NCBI RefSeq assembly: GCF_009863985.1
Contig: NZ_WEZT01000021.1
Coordinates: 73,954-137,953 of the forward strand
DNA from: Furfurilactobacillus milii
GTDB taxonomy: Bacteria > Bacillota > Bacilli > Lactobacillales > Lactobacillaceae
DNA: 64,000 nucleotides
Reading direction: 5' to 3'
Shown: one piece after another, positions 26,924 to 38,606 of the stretch
Layout: each line of letters starts with the position of its first letter
How positions within the stretch are numbered: the stretch's first letter is position 1
Translations under genes and position numbers: made by a program
Notes under the pieces: generated by a model
Databases searched by the model: none
Seen by the model: the letters and a program-made list of their open reading frames with translations, nothing else
What the model was told of the DNA's origin: nothing

Positions 26924-28286
26924 GGGATTCTCCTTGAGGGTGAATAAGTTGATCATTATGAATGTAATTTTGAAATTCAATATAAATTGGGCTAAATAAA
27001 TCATTTTCTGCGTCTTTGGTCAACATTTCCCGAGGGAAGAAGAAACGCTGATCACCCAATTCACGACCAGTAATGGCGGCAACTAACGGGCTCAGTGATG
27101 ATAACTCAATGGTGGAGCCGTCACTTTTCATCAATTGAATTTCGGCAGCAGGTTTGCGAGTCTGGCGACTGTTTGCATTGTATGGCAGATCGTAACTGTC
27201 GTTTGTGGCAGTGTAATACTTGACGTTATAGCCGGCCGTTTCAATTTTGGCGCGTAGAATCGTCAGCAAATCTTCCGTTTCACTCGTATATTCCACAGAT
27301 TTAAAGGGCCGGCGATTTAGGAAACGATTGGCTAAGTCCGACAACACGGCGTCGTCACTGTCAGCCCAGTGTAGGAAGTAAGTGTTAAGTACGCCATCAT
27401 CTAATTTTAAGTAGTCAGCCAGCGTCCAATCGTGGTTAAAGAATGGTTCGAGCAGTAAGGGACGAAATCCGTCTTCACGAACGGGTTGGTTGTCATAACG
27501 GTCCTTAGCACGCAACAACAGGTGATCCAAAATGACTTCCATGGCACGGGAGACAGGGTGAAAGTATACTTGTTGATACATTTGAAAACGGCTGAGAATG
27601 TAATCTTCGACAGCGTGCATTCCGTCAATATCAAACGCAATCCCGTCTTTGTAGGGCCGCATCACGCGTAGTACACGAGTGAGGTCGAAACGACCGTAGT
27701 CAGCACCGGTATAGTAGGCGTCGCGTAACAGATAATCCATTCGATCTGCGTCCAATTGACTGGAAATGATTTGAACAACTTGCGGGTTAGGATACGTATG
27801 TTGAATGACGCTGGCAACTTGTTGTGGAAATTCTGGCGACACCCGTTTGAGCACTGCGTTGACCTCGGTAGTGGGGGAAGTTAGAATTTGTGCAGTAATT
27901 GCTTCGTGGTCCGTGTGAAAAATGTGTTCAAACGTATGTGAGTAAGCCCCGTGTCCAATATCGTGCAAGAGTGCCGCACATAGCGTAACGAGTCGCTCGT
28001 GGTCGTCCCACAGACCGTCTCCAGGTGTTTGCGACGGATAGTCGTGTTCAAAGTTATCACAGATTCGTCGCGCAATTTCGTATACGCCTAAGGAATGTCC
28101 AAAGCGACTGTGTTCTGCCCCGTGAAAAACCTCTTCGGTCACACCCAGTTGTTTGACACGTCGCAAACGCTGAAATTCTTTAGTGTCAATCAAATCCAAA
28201 ATGACTTGGTAAGAAACGGCGATATAATTGTGAACGGGATCGCGGAATACTTTTTCACGTGGTAATAACTGATGACGATAATCCAT
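26913..28286 (-). CDS. HD-domain phosphohydrolase (YwfO/dGTPase-like)
   Basis: 457 residues. HSRFGHSLG (near residue 58) and [15 protein letters not shown] (near residue 108) supply the His/Asp metal ligands of the HD superfamily; [16 protein letters not shown] near residue 180 is typical of dNTP triphosphohydrolase relatives. YwfO-type proteins in Bacillota hydrolyse nucleotides, some as dNTPases. AAGGAGG precedes ATG 28286. It lies between lipL and the HAD gene, probably in one transcript. Confidence 0.9.
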   Translation of the reverse strand: MDYRHQLLPREKVFRDPVHNYIAVSYQVILDLIDTKEFQRLRRVKQLGVTEEVFHGAEHSRFGHSLGVYEIARRICDNFEHDYPSQTPGDGLWDDHERLVTLCAALLHDIGHGAYSHTFEHIFHTDHEAITAQILTSPTTEVNAVLKRVSPEFPQQVASVIQHTYPNPQVVQIISSQLDADRMDYLLRDAYYTGADYGRFDLTRVLRVMRPYKDGIAFDIDGMHAVEDYILSRFQMYQQVYFHPVSRAMEVILDHLLLRAKDRYDNQPVREDGFRPLLLEPFFNHDWTLADYLKLDDGVLNTYFLHWADSDDAVLSDLANRFLNRRPFKSVEYTSETEDLLTILRAKIETAGYNVKYYTATNDSYDLPYNANSRQTRKPAAEIQLMKSDGSTIELSSLSPLVAAITGRELGDQRFFFPREMLTKDAENDLFSPIYIEFQNYIHNDQLIHPQGESHDN

Positions 28287-28348
28287 TAAATCCTCCTTGA
28301 AATATGTGACGGATACGACTCACTTTTCCTATGACCGTGGTAGCAACC

Positions 28349-29173
28349 TTAAAAGCTAGGTTGATGCTGACTCAACCGTTTGGCTTCAAAATCTAGGTGA
28401 GCACCAAATTCTGGTTCTTGCATAAGCGTGGTCAAGTGCTGTTTAGCAAGATGTGTGCCACTTTGCTGTGCCGCGTCAATAAAGCGTTGACGGGCTGCTT
28501 CAATAGTTAACGATTGTGGCAACAAGTCGCCAACGTTCATCATGGTGCCAGGATCGACATCAGGGAAATCCCATTTATTTTCTTCGTGGCCCAACCCCAC
28601 GGTGTAGAAATCGTGAATTAATTGAGCACGGGCATTTTGGTTACCATTCACGCTCAGATATAACATAATGACGGTGCCACCATTTCGGCGTCGTTGAGAC
28701 ATGCCGGCAATCTTATGCCCATTTACACTCAGGTCGTAGGTGCCTGGACAGTAGGAACGAGCGACTTCGCCAGCATCAATGGGGAGTTCAGGAAATGCCC
28801 GATCAACAAGTAACTTCATTTGTTCATACGCATCATCGACGCCTAGTTTGACCAAACTGGGTGGGAAAAAAAGGCTGATGTTGAGAACACCGGCGTCAGC
28901 TACCACAGCTAACCCACCGGAATTACGGATGAATCCGCTGTAACCATGATCTGTGAGCACTTTGTGAGCAGCAGACAAATGCGGCACATCAGCGTCGCGA
29001 AGCCCCATGATCACCGTGTTGTCGAGTAACCAGAAGTGGAGTAAGGGCTGATTTTCATGTTCAATAAGACTAAGTAGCACATTCATGTTTGAAAATGTCG
29101 CTAAGCCGTCAGCTTGTTTGAAATGCTGCGACAGTAACATTGTTGTCGGCGCAAGAGCAAGTGCGTCAATCAT
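28349..29173 (-). CDS. lipL: Octanoyl-[GcvH]:protein N-octanoyltransferase-type ligase (LipL/YwfL)
   Basis: 274 residues of the biotin/lipoate ligase fold. RNSGGLAVVADAGVLNIS (residues 83-100) and SYCPGTYDLSVNGHKIAGMSQRRR are typical of LipL; Cys142 corresponds to the acyl-carrying cysteine. LipL moves octanoyl or lipoyl groups from GcvH-like carriers to E2 subunits. The substrate in this organism is inferred. ATG 29173 has AGGTGA upstream. First gene of a three-gene minus-strand operon. Confidence 0.85.
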   Translation of the reverse strand: MIDALALAPTTMLLSQHFKQADGLATFSNMNVLLSLIEHENQPLLHFWLLDNTVIMGLRDADVPHLSAAHKVLTDHGYSGFIRNSGGLAVVADAGVLNISLFFPPSLVKLGVDDAYEQMKLLVDRAFPELPIDAGEVARSYCPGTYDLSVNGHKIAGMSQRRRNGGTVIMLYLSVNGNQNARAQLIHDFYTVGLGHEENKWDFPDVDPGTMMNVGDLLPQSLTIEAARQRFIDAAQQSGTHLAKQHLTTLMQEPEFGAHLDFEAKRLSQHQPSF

Positions 29174-29475
29174 GTAATCACCTGATTTCTTAACGTTTTG
29201 TGGATTGCAAACGAAATGAATGGGCTCATATTAGTGAGTCCGTTTGCTAATTTATTATCTATATCGATCTCATTTATAAGAATAGCTAAACGCAACTGCT
29301 TTCATTATACCGAATCGCGCTGGGGTCTGCATTATTGAAAGCCATTGAGCCCAATTTTCAAAATGAAAAGGACCAAGGTTTCATTAATGGTAATTTATCT
29401 AAAAAGCGTTATAATTTCTTACTGACATTCAATGCGTTTTATGGAAAATTTCAAATAACACTGGGAGGTAGATTT

Positions 29476-29907
29476 GTGGCACAACAATTTGAACAGGCTG
29501 TCACCGTTCATTTATTGACCAACATTACACAAGATGATGACACCGAGCAATTTGACTTTGATTTGCCAGGCCGCTTGGTGATTGTGAATGACAACATTTA
29601 TTTACGTTATGTTGAAGATGACAATGGTCAGTCGACGCCAGTGACGTTTAAGCTGAATGGTGAAAACGATGTAGTCTTGACGCGTTCTGGTGAAAATGGT
29701 CTAAAATTTCATTTCCTAACCGGAAAGGCAGTCACGACTCAATATCGGACGCCTTATGGGGTTATGGCCGTCGAAGTTGCAACAACTGATCTTAGTGTCA
29801 GGTTGAGTGATGATTTATCGGCAGGCCGAATTGCCATCGATTACCAGTTGTTGGCCGGCGAACAATTAATCGGTGATTATCAAATTAGATTGCATTTTAC
29901 AGCTTAA
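29476..29907 (+). CDS. DUF1934 family protein (YwiB-like calycin/beta-barrel)
   Basis: 143 residues. The pattern ([79 protein letters not shown]) is DUF1934, a YwiB-type beta-barrel often found just upstream of rpoE or argS. No activity is established. GTG 29476 with GGGAGG upstream is the start; a longer frame back to 29335 lacks a site. A TATAAT at 29410-29415 may be its -10 element. Confidence 0.85.
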   Translation: MAQQFEQAVTVHLLTNITQDDDTEQFDFDLPGRLVIVNDNIYLRYVEDDNGQSTPVTFKLNGENDVVLTRSGENGLKFHFLTGKAVTTQYRTPYGVMAVEVATTDLSVRLSDDLSAGRIAIDYQLLAGEQLIGDYQIRLHFTA

Positions 29908-29951
29908 GACCTTATGATAAGATGTACACTCTCGAAAGGACGGGCCTGATT

Positions 29952-30548
29952 TTGGAACTTAAAATTTTCGAAGGTCAAAATAAGAAAGAATTGTCGATGA
30001 TTGAGGTTGCGCACGCAATTCTCTCACAACACGGAGAAGCCATGGGCTTTGCCGACTTAACTAACCAGGTACAACAGTACTTGGGCAAAAGTGACGAAGA
30101 AATTCGTGATCGTTTTGCACAATTCTATACGGACCTAAATGTCGACGGTAGTTTCATTTCACTTGGTGACAACACATGGGGACTCCGTACTTGGTACGCG
30201 TTTGACTCCATCGATGAAGCCACTATTAATGGTGAAGAAGACGAGGATCAGCCAAAGCGTAAGAAACGCCGTAAGGTTAATGCCTTTCTGGCTGACGCTG
30301 CCGACGACGATGATGTTATCGACTACGATGATGATGATCCTGAAGACGATGACTTTGGTCAAGATTCTGATGACGATGTTGATGGTGCTGACACTCAAGA
30401 TAACGATGAGGACAGCGATGATGACGATGCTGAAAATCAGGCTACCGAAGAAGACTTGCCAGATGGTATCGAAGGTCAATTAGCAGAGTTAAGTGATGAA
30501 GATGATGACGACGATGAGGATGAAGAAAACGATGATGACGACGAATAA
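29952..30548 (+). CDS. rpoE: DNA-directed RNA polymerase delta subunit
   Basis: 198 residues in two parts. Residues 1-90 form the HARE-HTH domain ([33 protein letters not shown]). A basic patch PKRKKRRK follows, then ~95 residues almost entirely Asp and Glu. The acidic tail displaces nucleic acids from RNA polymerase and aids recycling. Start TTG 29952 (LELKIFEG) follows GAAAGGA; an earlier reading at 29922 adds unrelated residues. It precedes pyrG, the order typical for Bacillota. Confidence 0.94.
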   Translation: MELKIFEGQNKKELSMIEVAHAILSQHGEAMGFADLTNQVQQYLGKSDEEIRDRFAQFYTDLNVDGSFISLGDNTWGLRTWYAFDSIDEATINGEEDEDQPKRKKRRKVNAFLADAADDDDVIDYDDDDPEDDDFGQDSDDDVDGADTQDNDEDSDDDDAENQATEEDLPDGIEGQLAELSDEDDDDDEDEENDDDDE

Positions 30549-30601
30549 CTAACGCGTCGTTTGTTCGTTCGAGCCAGTAATAAAATTACCGGATAAAATC
30601 C

Positions 30602-30715
30602 TTGACGTTATGACTTGAAGTCGGTATTATATTTTTTGGGCACCGTTCAGAAGAACGGGCACGTTAATGAAGACTTTAGTTGCTCCCAATTCAGATGAAT
30701 TGGGGGCTTTTTCTT
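30602..30715 (+). promoter_or_regulatory. pyrG promoter and CTP-sensing reiterative-initiation attenuator
   Basis: TTGACG (30602-30607), 17-bp spacer, TATTAT (30625-30630), then GGGC at 30638-30641 as predicted start. A terminator GCTCCCAATTC/GAATTGGGGGC with T5 lies at 30682-30713. This reproduces the B. subtilis pyrG scheme: low CTP stalls polymerase after GGG, extra G residues are added, and the G-run pairs with the CUCCC side of the hairpin to prevent termination. Confidence 0.88.
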
Positions 30716-30758
30716 TGTTTAAGGCTTCCCCGAAAAAACAAAAGGAGCGTTTATTTAG

Positions 30759-32372
<1,614 letters not shown>

Positions 32373-32454
32373 GTAGTAGGCAACTAAAAGTGCAGGCAAT
32401 CTGACAATGTAGATTACGAAAAACCGATAGTGCCAGATAGGCACAGCACTTCGA

Positions 32455-32495
32455 GAAAGTTTGTTGAGGGACAGATACGTCCTTAACAAACTTTT
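32455..32495 (+). terminator. pyrG terminator
   Basis: AAAGTTTGTTGAGGGA pairs with TCCTTAACAAACTTT (small mismatch) and ends in T5. The rest of the 32373-32758 gap shows no other clear feature apart from the murA leader. Confidence 0.85.
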
Positions 32496-32758
32496 TATTT
32501 TGCACAATTTTTCTAGATGTTTCCATTTAAGTCAACAGTGGAACCAGAATGCCGTTAAACAGGCAATTATTAAACGATTTGACTGGTAAATGATTAAGCA
32601 GTAATGAAAAAGTTTCTAAAAATATACTGAGAAGCCAGAAACAGTGTTGTCTTTTTGCCATTCGTTCATTAGTATGGAAGATAATTGTGCTCCCTTTATG
32701 GTTGAGCCATGGTAAATCTCAATACGAATTAGTTGCATGAATGAAAGAGGAATAACGC

Positions 32759-34042
32759 ATGAAATCGATGATCATCCAAGGAGGCAACCCACTGTCAGGC
32801 GAAATTACTATTGGCGGCGCCAAAAACAGTACGGTTGCACTAATTCCCGCTGCTATCCTGGCTGATACCCCGGTTCAATTTGATTCTGTTCCGGACATTT
32901 TGGATGTACATAACTTGATGGCCATCCTCGAATCAATGAACGTTTCATCACACTTTGAAAATGGTGTGCTGGATATTGATCCAACGCATATCGAAGAAAA
33001 TGTTTTACCAGGTAAGGCAATTAAGAGTTTGCGTGCGTCTTATTACTTTATGGGAGCCTTACTGGGTCGTTTTAGACGGGCCACTGTATCGTTTCCCGGT
33101 GGTGACAATATCGGCCCTCGACCAATCGATCAACACATCAAGGGCTTTAAGGCCTTAGGTGCAGAAGTTACCGAGATTGACGATTCTGTTCATATTGATG
33201 CCAGCAAGGGTCTTCACGGCGCACGTGTATTCTTAGACATCGTGTCTGTCGGCGCTACGATGAACATCATTTTGGCTGCCGTAAAAGCTGATGGTTTAAC
33301 GGTGATCGAAAATGCCGCTAAGGAACCAGAAATCATCGATTTGGCAACGTTCTTAAACAACATGGGCGCTAAGGTGCGCGGTGCCGGGACAGATGTTATT
33401 CGAATCGAGGGTGTGTCACAATTAAAGGCGACTAACACCCATACGATTATTCCTGACCGTATCGAAGCAGGTACGTACTTATCGATGGCGGCTGCAGTTG
33501 GCGCAGGTGTTAACATTCAAAACGTCATTCCTGAACACTTGGAGGCTTTCACCGCTAAGTTAATCGAAATGGGCGTCAAGATGGACATCAGTGAAGACAG
33601 TATTTATGTGCATAAATCCGAAAAGCTTAAGCCAATTCAGGTTAAAACCATGCCTTATCCTGGTTTTGCAACTGATTTGCAGCAACCGATCACACCGCTG
33701 ATGGGTCGGGCAGATGGTGCCAGCATCATTATCGACACTATCTATCCTGAGCGAACAAAGCACATTCCTGAACTTAACCGAATGGGCGAAAACATTCGGT
33801 TGGAAAACAACATGATTGTTGTCAACCACTGTGATGATTTAACTGGGACCATTGTCGCTGCCGGCGAAATTCGCGCAGGGGCTTCATTGGTAATCGCTGC
33901 CTTAATGGCTGAAGGACGTACAACCATTACTAATGCAGAAAATATTTTGCGTGGTTATGATCGCATTTCCGATAAGCTTAAGGCACTTGGCGGTCATATA
34001 CAGATCATTGAAGATACAGATGCAGGTGTTTTCGAATACTAG
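32759..34042 (+). CDS. murA: UDP-N-acetylglucosamine 1-carboxyvinyltransferase with Asp at the active-site cysteine position
   Basis: First committed enzyme of peptidoglycan synthesis, adding enolpyruvate to UDP-GlcNAc. 427 residues of the EPSP-synthase fold: [13 protein letters not shown] near residue 19 and [24 protein letters not shown] at 112-135. The catalytic loop, normally GGCAIG with the fosfomycin-reactive Cys115, reads GGDNIG, giving Asp116 (codon GAC at 33104). Other motifs ([24 protein letters not shown]) are intact, so the enzyme should be active. Asp at this place makes MurA insensitive to fosfomycin in mycobacteria. A second MurA may exist outside the window. Confidence 0.95.
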   Translation: MKSMIIQGGNPLSGEITIGGAKNSTVALIPAAILADTPVQFDSVPDILDVHNLMAILESMNVSSHFENGVLDIDPTHIEENVLPGKAIKSLRASYYFMGALLGRFRRATVSFPGGDNIGPRPIDQHIKGFKALGAEVTEIDDSVHIDASKGLHGARVFLDIVSVGATMNIILAAVKADGLTVIENAAKEPEIIDLATFLNNMGAKVRGAGTDVIRIEGVSQLKATNTHTIIPDRIEAGTYLSMAAAVGAGVNIQNVIPEHLEAFTAKLIEMGVKMDISEDSIYVHKSEKLKPIQVKTMPYPGFATDLQQPITPLMGRADGASIIIDTIYPERTKHIPELNRMGENIRLENNMIVVNHCDDLTGTIVAAGEIRAGASLVIAALMAEGRTTITNAENILRGYDRISDKLKALGGHIQIIEDTDAGVFEY

Positions 34043-34197
34043 GCCGATATTGGCTTCGTTAAAGACGTCCGGTCGTTGTTTTTACAAGTTTGTTAATGAC
34101 AATCTTGAACAACGATTGCATCGTTCAAACGCGGATTTGTTTGCTACAATTATAAATTATTGAGTCAAACCAACTCACAATTATTATTGTCGTCGAC

Positions 34198-34226
34198 TTG
34201 CGCATACGCTTAATCCATGCTATATT
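34198..34226 (+). promoter_or_regulatory. rpmE2 promoter
   Basis: TTGCGC (34198-34203), 17-bp spacer, TATATT (34221-34226) with TG in the extended -10 position. Confidence 0.7.
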
Positions 34227-34288
34227 ACTAAAGTTGATTATATGTAACTATGACTCAGCAAATGACTCATGGCAAAGGAGATATTACA

Positions 34289-34534
34289 ATGAAACAAGGC
34301 ATTCATCCAGATTACCACCAGGTTGTGTTCATGGACTCAACCACTGGCTACAAATTTATTTCTGGTTCCACTGCTACTTCTCAAGAAACAACTGATTGGG
34401 AAGACGGCAACACTTACCCATTGATCCGTGTTGAAATCACTTCTGATTCACACCCATTCTACACTGGTAAGCAGAAGTTCACTCAAGCCGATGGTGCTGT
34501 TGACAAGTTCAACAAGAAGTATGGTTTGAAGTAA
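34289..34534 (+). CDS. rpmE2: 50S ribosomal protein L31, type B
   Basis: 81 residues. [23 protein letters not shown] and the C-terminal [19 protein letters not shown] match L31 type B. There are no cysteines, so it is the zinc-independent form. AAAGGAG (34274-34280) precedes ATG 34289. It has its own promoter and terminator. I see no GTAATNATTAC Zur box in front of it, so zinc control is not supported here. Confidence 0.96.
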   Translation: MKQGIHPDYHQVVFMDSTTGYKFISGSTATSQETTDWEDGNTYPLIRVEITSDSHPFYTGKQKFTQADGAVDKFNKKYGLK

Positions 34535-34552
34535 GCAAAATTGAATCAATCT

Positions 34553-34590
34553 TAAGCTCTTGTCTGCGACTTTACGCTGATAAGGGCTTT
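34553..34590 (+). terminator. rpmE2 terminator
   Basis: AAGCTCTTGTC pairs with GATAAGGGCTT (one mismatch, G-T wobbles), followed by T7. Confidence 0.85.
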
Positions 34591-34670
34591 TTTTATTTTT
34601 CCATGTGCAAATTAAAAATTGTAGGGATAAGATAAAAAGGCACTAATATTTAACTCAGAAAGAGGTATTT

Positions 34671-36080
34671 ATGGATTCAACGACAACTAAAGTACCACGC
34701 TTCGTGTTGTTCTCAATTGTAGGAACAGCGTTACTTTCATTTTGTGGGATTTTAACAGAAACCTCGATGAACGTAACTTTCCCAACGCTGATGCGGCAGT
34801 TTCATATTTCTATCGGTGCCGTTCAATGGCTAACAACTGGCTATTTACTTATTGCTTCGTTAGTGATGATTATGGCGTCATATATCCACAAACGGTTTAC
34901 ATTCAAAGCAACATTCGTTACAGCACTTGTATTGTTTGTCGTTGGTTTGGTGGTTTGTGCAGTAGCTACGTCTTTTCCAGTTTTGTTGATTGGACGGCTG
35001 ATTGGCGGGATTGCGACTGGGTTGTGTACGCCCGTGATGTTCGGCATCATTACGCAGTTTGTTCCCGGCGCTAAGATGGGCCGTTACATGTCGATTGGCG
35101 GCATGATTTTGGGCTTTGCGCCAACTGTGGGACCTACATATGGTGGTTTGGTGCTGTACTACATGGGGTGGCGAATGATCTTCTGGATTGTGTTACCGAT
35201 TGTGGCGGTTTCGTTCCTGTTTGGATATTTCAATATTCGCCAACGTGTCGGCACTCAACCGGCGCACTTCGATACGTTAGGATTTACGTTGATTGCGGTG
35301 GCATTTATTACCATTTCTTTAGGCTTCAACGATGCATCTAAACATGGCTGGAGTAGCCTCGGATTCTGGGGTCTAGTCCTTGTTGGGATAATTGCTCTGG
35401 CTAGTTACGGCTGGTGGGCAACAAGGACAGCTCAACCGCTGATCAATATTGCGATTTTCAAACGGCGAACCTTCGTGCTCAGCTTTTTAACCTACTTGAG
35501 TCTGCAATTGAGCAATATTGGCTTGGGCTTCCTTTTGCCAAACTATGCACAGCTGGTCATTGGGGCAAACGCGATGACGGCCGGGTTACTCTTACTGCCA
35601 GGTAGTGTCTTACGGACAATATTGATGCCACTCGGTGGTTCTTTACTCGATCGTCGTGGACCACGCGTGCCGATTTTAACGGGACTGGTATGTTTGATGA
35701 TTGCGATGGCTGGTTTTGTGTTGAGCGCCGGTCACCTGTCCGTGGGGTGGATCATCGGCATTTACATTATTTACAGTGTCGGATTCTCGATGACCTTTAG
35801 TAATACGTTGGCAAACGGCATGCAACAGTTGTCGCCTAAACTTATTGGGGATGGCAACGCGGCATTTAATACCATTCAGCAGTACGCTGGTTCTATTGGG
35901 ACCGCTGTGATGGCAACGGTTGTGGCAATCAGTCAAAATCAGGCGGGCAAACTGTCTTCGGTTGAGGCCACAGCACGTGGCGGCCTGCACGATTTCATCA
36001 TTTTGTTAGTGCTCACGATTATCATGATTGTACTAGCTAGTTTTAATTTCAAATTTCAGCAGCAGGATAAAAAAGCTTAA
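34671..36080 (+). CDS. MFS transporter, DHA2 (14-helix) family
   Basis: 469 residues with about 14 membrane helices. The N-terminus FVLFSIVGTALLSFCGILTETSMNVTFPTLM, IGAVQWLTTGYLL and RLIGGIATGLCTPVMF fit the EmrB/QacA-type drug-proton antiporters. Motif C-like GFAPTVGPTYGGLV is near residue 145. The substrate is unknown; multidrug or amino-acid export is possible. AGAGGT precedes ATG 34671. It stands alone between terminators. Confidence 0.87.
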   Translation: MDSTTTKVPRFVLFSIVGTALLSFCGILTETSMNVTFPTLMRQFHISIGAVQWLTTGYLLIASLVMIMASYIHKRFTFKATFVTALVLFVVGLVVCAVATSFPVLLIGRLIGGIATGLCTPVMFGIITQFVPGAKMGRYMSIGGMILGFAPTVGPTYGGLVLYYMGWRMIFWIVLPIVAVSFLFGYFNIRQRVGTQPAHFDTLGFTLIAVAFITISLGFNDASKHGWSSLGFWGLVLVGIIALASYGWWATRTAQPLINIAIFKRRTFVLSFLTYLSLQLSNIGLGFLLPNYAQLVIGANAMTAGLLLLPGSVLRTILMPLGGSLLDRRGPRVPILTGLVCLMIAMAGFVLSAGHLSVGWIIGIYIIYSVGFSMTFSNTLANGMQQLSPKLIGDGNAAFNTIQQYAGSIGTAVMATVVAISQNQAGKLSSVEATARGGLHDFIILLVLTIIMIVLASFNFKFQQQDKKA

Positions 36081-36116
36081 TCTGTTTGACAAGTTAGTTA
36101 TTTGTTCAGTTTAATC

Positions 36117-36157
36117 AAAAATCCCGGCAACCGTGAAAACATGGCTGTCGGGATTTT
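36117..36157. terminator. Terminator between the two MFS genes
   Basis: AAAAATCCCGGCAACC pairs with GGCTGTCGGGATTTTT; T runs in both directions suit both converging transcripts. Confidence 0.88.
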
Positions 36158-36178
36158 TAGGACATTTATGTTAACGGC

Positions 36179-37402
36179 TTAATCCCTTAATGAGCGAGTA
36201 TTAAACCTGAACAAAACTAGATTTAACGCAACAATCACGCCGGTTGACAGGAACACGGCCCCGTAACCAAACGCGCCAGACACAGTTGACCCAATCATGG
36301 GGCCAACAATGCTCCCCATGGCCATGAATGATTGATTCCATGAGAATACCCGGCCAGTGGTAGAAACAGGGGAGTTTTTTGCTAATAACGTTTGAACGGC
36401 TGGCATCATCGTGGCGTCGGAAATCCCAATCAGAAAACGGAGCCCACCTAGTTCCCAAACATTTCGGACAAACGCCATCGGAATGAATACACAGATGGCA
36501 AAAATGAAGCCGATGGTCAAAATACGTTCCGTGCCGATGCGGTCACCTAACACACCTAAACGTGGTGCGGCGATGATGGTTGCAATGCCTGGTATAGCGG
36601 CCACAAGTCCGGCTACTAAGGAAACAGAGCCTTGACCGTGGAGCAGTTGCCGGACGTACAAACTAAGGATTGGACTGATAGACTGATTGGCAACTTGAAT
36701 AATCATGGTGGTGATCAGCATGCCTAAAATGATCTGGGGATGTTTGAAGGAATGAATAACGTCTTTTGTTGAATTGGCGGCGCCTTTTTCAACAGGCGTG
36801 AAGTGTTCGTGCACAAACAACCAGCTTAAGAAAAAGACGATCAGTAACAAACCGCCTGTAATGAAGAAAGTTAAGCGATAACCGAAGCTGGCTGCTAATG
36901 TCCCACCGAGCAATGGCCCCAGCAGGTTGCCGGCAGTGAAACCGGTAACGAGTGTTCCCAATGCTTGACCAGAGTGCTCTTTTGGCGATTCTGTGGCTAC
37001 TAGAGCATTGGCGTTTGAAATGTAACCAGAAAAGACACCTTGAATAAAGCGAAGGCCAATCAATTGCCAAACATTGGTCACAAGGCCCATAGCGCCAAGC
37101 ACAATGGCCATTCCCAGTGATGCCCGCAGAATCATCAGTTTGCGACCCTTACGATCAGCGAGTCGGCCCCATAATGGGGAAACAATGGCGGTAACTAAAT
37201 ATGTAGCGGAAAAAGTGATCCCGGAATAGAAATTAAGCTGAGCTGTTGAAAAATGGCCGAGCGTATCAATATACAGAGACATAAATGGCATGATTTCGCT
37301 AAAAGCCATGCCGGCAATAAACGTGCCAAACCAGAGGACAAAGATATTTTGTTCCCATGGTAGGCGTTTACGGAAAAGCTGCTGTTTAAGATGTTTGATC
37401 AA
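36179..37402 (-). CDS. MFS transporter, DHA1 (12-helix) multidrug-type
   Basis: 407 residues with twelve predicted membrane helices. The loop GRLADRKGRKLMILRASLG near residue 80 is the MFS motif A and TGFTAGNLLGPLLGGTLAA near 150 is the antiporter motif C. The overall form is close to MdtG/Bmr-like drug exporters. Start is TTG 37402, after GGAGG at seven bases. Specificity is not inferable. Divergent from the sortase gene, with ~160 bp between. Confidence 0.87.
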   Translation of the reverse strand: MIKHLKQQLFRKRLPWEQNIFVLWFGTFIAGMAFSEIMPFMSLYIDTLGHFSTAQLNFYSGITFSATYLVTAIVSPLWGRLADRKGRKLMILRASLGMAIVLGAMGLVTNVWQLIGLRFIQGVFSGYISNANALVATESPKEHSGQALGTLVTGFTAGNLLGPLLGGTLAASFGYRLTFFITGGLLLIVFFLSWLFVHEHFTPVEKGAANSTKDVIHSFKHPQIILGMLITTMIIQVANQSISPILSLYVRQLLHGQGSVSLVAGLVAAIPGIATIIAAPRLGVLGDRIGTERILTIGFIFAICVFIPMAFVRNVWELGGLRFLIGISDATMMPAVQTLLAKNSPVSTTGRVFSWNQSFMAMGSIVGPMIGSTVSGAFGYGAVFLSTGVIVALNLVLFRFNTRSLRD

Positions 37403-37565
37403 TCGATTTCCTCCTTGAGTGGCACTTTACTTTAACTTGGATGGGTAATGTGGTATTTTTTCGTTAGCAAATAAATAACAAGATAATATTCTACACCTAT
37501 TTTGTTAGGCATGATGACAAACGTTTAGGTGGTAAATACAGATGTTACGTTGAAGGGAAAATTTA

Positions 37566-38288
37566 ATGGCTCAAAAAAAGCATCAAAAAGGATCATCTGT
37601 TTGGCGGTGGTTTCGTGGCATACTTTTTGTTCTGCTAGTCGCAGTGTCGCTGGTTCTCATTTTTAATGGGCCTATCACCAACTGGTTGGTCAAAACATAC
37701 CGGCCAACGATCACACGCACAGATGTTAAAAAGAATGAAAAAACTAAGGGTAATTATGATTTTCGCAGTGTGAACTCATTAGATTTGAAGACAGCTGCCC
37801 AAGCCCGTGCTAACCATAAAATTAAGGCGATTGGGTTAGTGGCCATTCCGTCGATCAAACTAAATCTGCAAATTGTTAATGGTGTTTCAGACGCTGATTT
37901 AGCATTAGCTACCGGGACCCTAAAGCCAGACCAAGTAATGGGACAGGGTAACTATGCCATTGCTGGTCATCGCATGGATCAAAAGGATGCCATGTTTAGT
38001 CCGTTATTCTGGAAGAGTCGGGTCGGTCAAAAAATTTATTTGACGGACTTGACCCATGTTTATGAATACAAAACTACGGAGCGAAAGTTCATTAAAGCGA
38101 CTCGCGTTGATGTTGTGAATGATGTCCCCGGTCAAAAGTTGGTCACGCTGATTACCTGTGATGCGACGGGAGCCAATCGTTTGATGGTCCGCGGTTCCTT
38201 AGTTCACAGCTATGACTGGAAAGACGCTCCGGAGGCCGCACTAAAAGGGTTCAGTTACAAACAAAAGGTCGAAACGATTGCATCATAA
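37566..38288 (+). CDS. srtA: Class A sortase
   Basis: 240 residues. An N-terminal membrane anchor (about residues 16-34, FRGILFVLLVAVSLVLIF) orients the enzyme outside. The catalytic residues are His135 in IAGHRMD, Cys198 in TLITCDATG, and Arg205 or Arg209 in NRLMVRG. It joins LPxTG surface proteins to the cell wall. No LPxTG substrate gene is next to it, as expected for a housekeeping sortase. No terminator follows; repeat locus 5 begins 33 bp downstream. Confidence 0.93.
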   Translation: MAQKKHQKGSSVWRWFRGILFVLLVAVSLVLIFNGPITNWLVKTYRPTITRTDVKKNEKTKGNYDFRSVNSLDLKTAAQARANHKIKAIGLVAIPSIKLNLQIVNGVSDADLALATGTLKPDQVMGQGNYAIAGHRMDQKDAMFSPLFWKSRVGQKIYLTDLTHVYEYKTTERKFIKATRVDVVNDVPGQKLVTLITCDATGANRLMVRGSLVHSYDWKDAPEAALKGFSYKQKVETIAS

Positions 38289-38320
38289 TTCCTGTTTAGA
38301 CATTGTGATGCTGCCGCTGT

Positions 38321-38483
38321 GTCAGTGAGAAACGCCATTCCGTGGGACCGGTCTCAGCCCGCGTTGCGGTCTTCGACCTCGCCTTTGAACCCAAGCCCAG
38401 GTTTCAAAGCGCGTCCTACAACACTAAATGGCATAACCCGTGCCATTAAGTGTTGTCGACACGGAATTCTGTTTCTCACTGAC
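38321..38483 (+). repeat. Structured convergent repeat, locus 5 left unit (subtype B)
   Basis: Ends GTCAGTGAGAAAC (38321-38333) and its exact complement (38471-38483), then ATTCCGTG with CACGGAAT. Central hairpins: TTTGAACC/GGTTTCAAA (about 38384-38408) and ACAACACTAAATGGCA with TGCCATTAAGTGTTGT (about 38418-38456). This is the cleanest subtype B copy. Confidence 0.92.
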
Positions 38484-38606
38484 TCCGCTTTTGTTGACGT
38501 TTAGTTAAGCTATGAGTGAAGCGATCATATTGAAGGCTTGTCACTTTGGTTAATCAAATAAATTAAGATCTTCTGTAGAGTTAATAATGTTGAGTGATTT
38601 CAATAT

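Noticed and set aside
30139..30483. Open frames on both strands over the rpoE acidic tail
   Set aside because: They are shadows of GAT/GAC/GAA repeats encoding the Asp/Glu tail of the delta subunit.
34140..34290. Zur box upstream of rpmE2
   Set aside because: CAATTATAAATTATTG is A/T-rich and loosely symmetric but does not match the GTAATNATTAC core.
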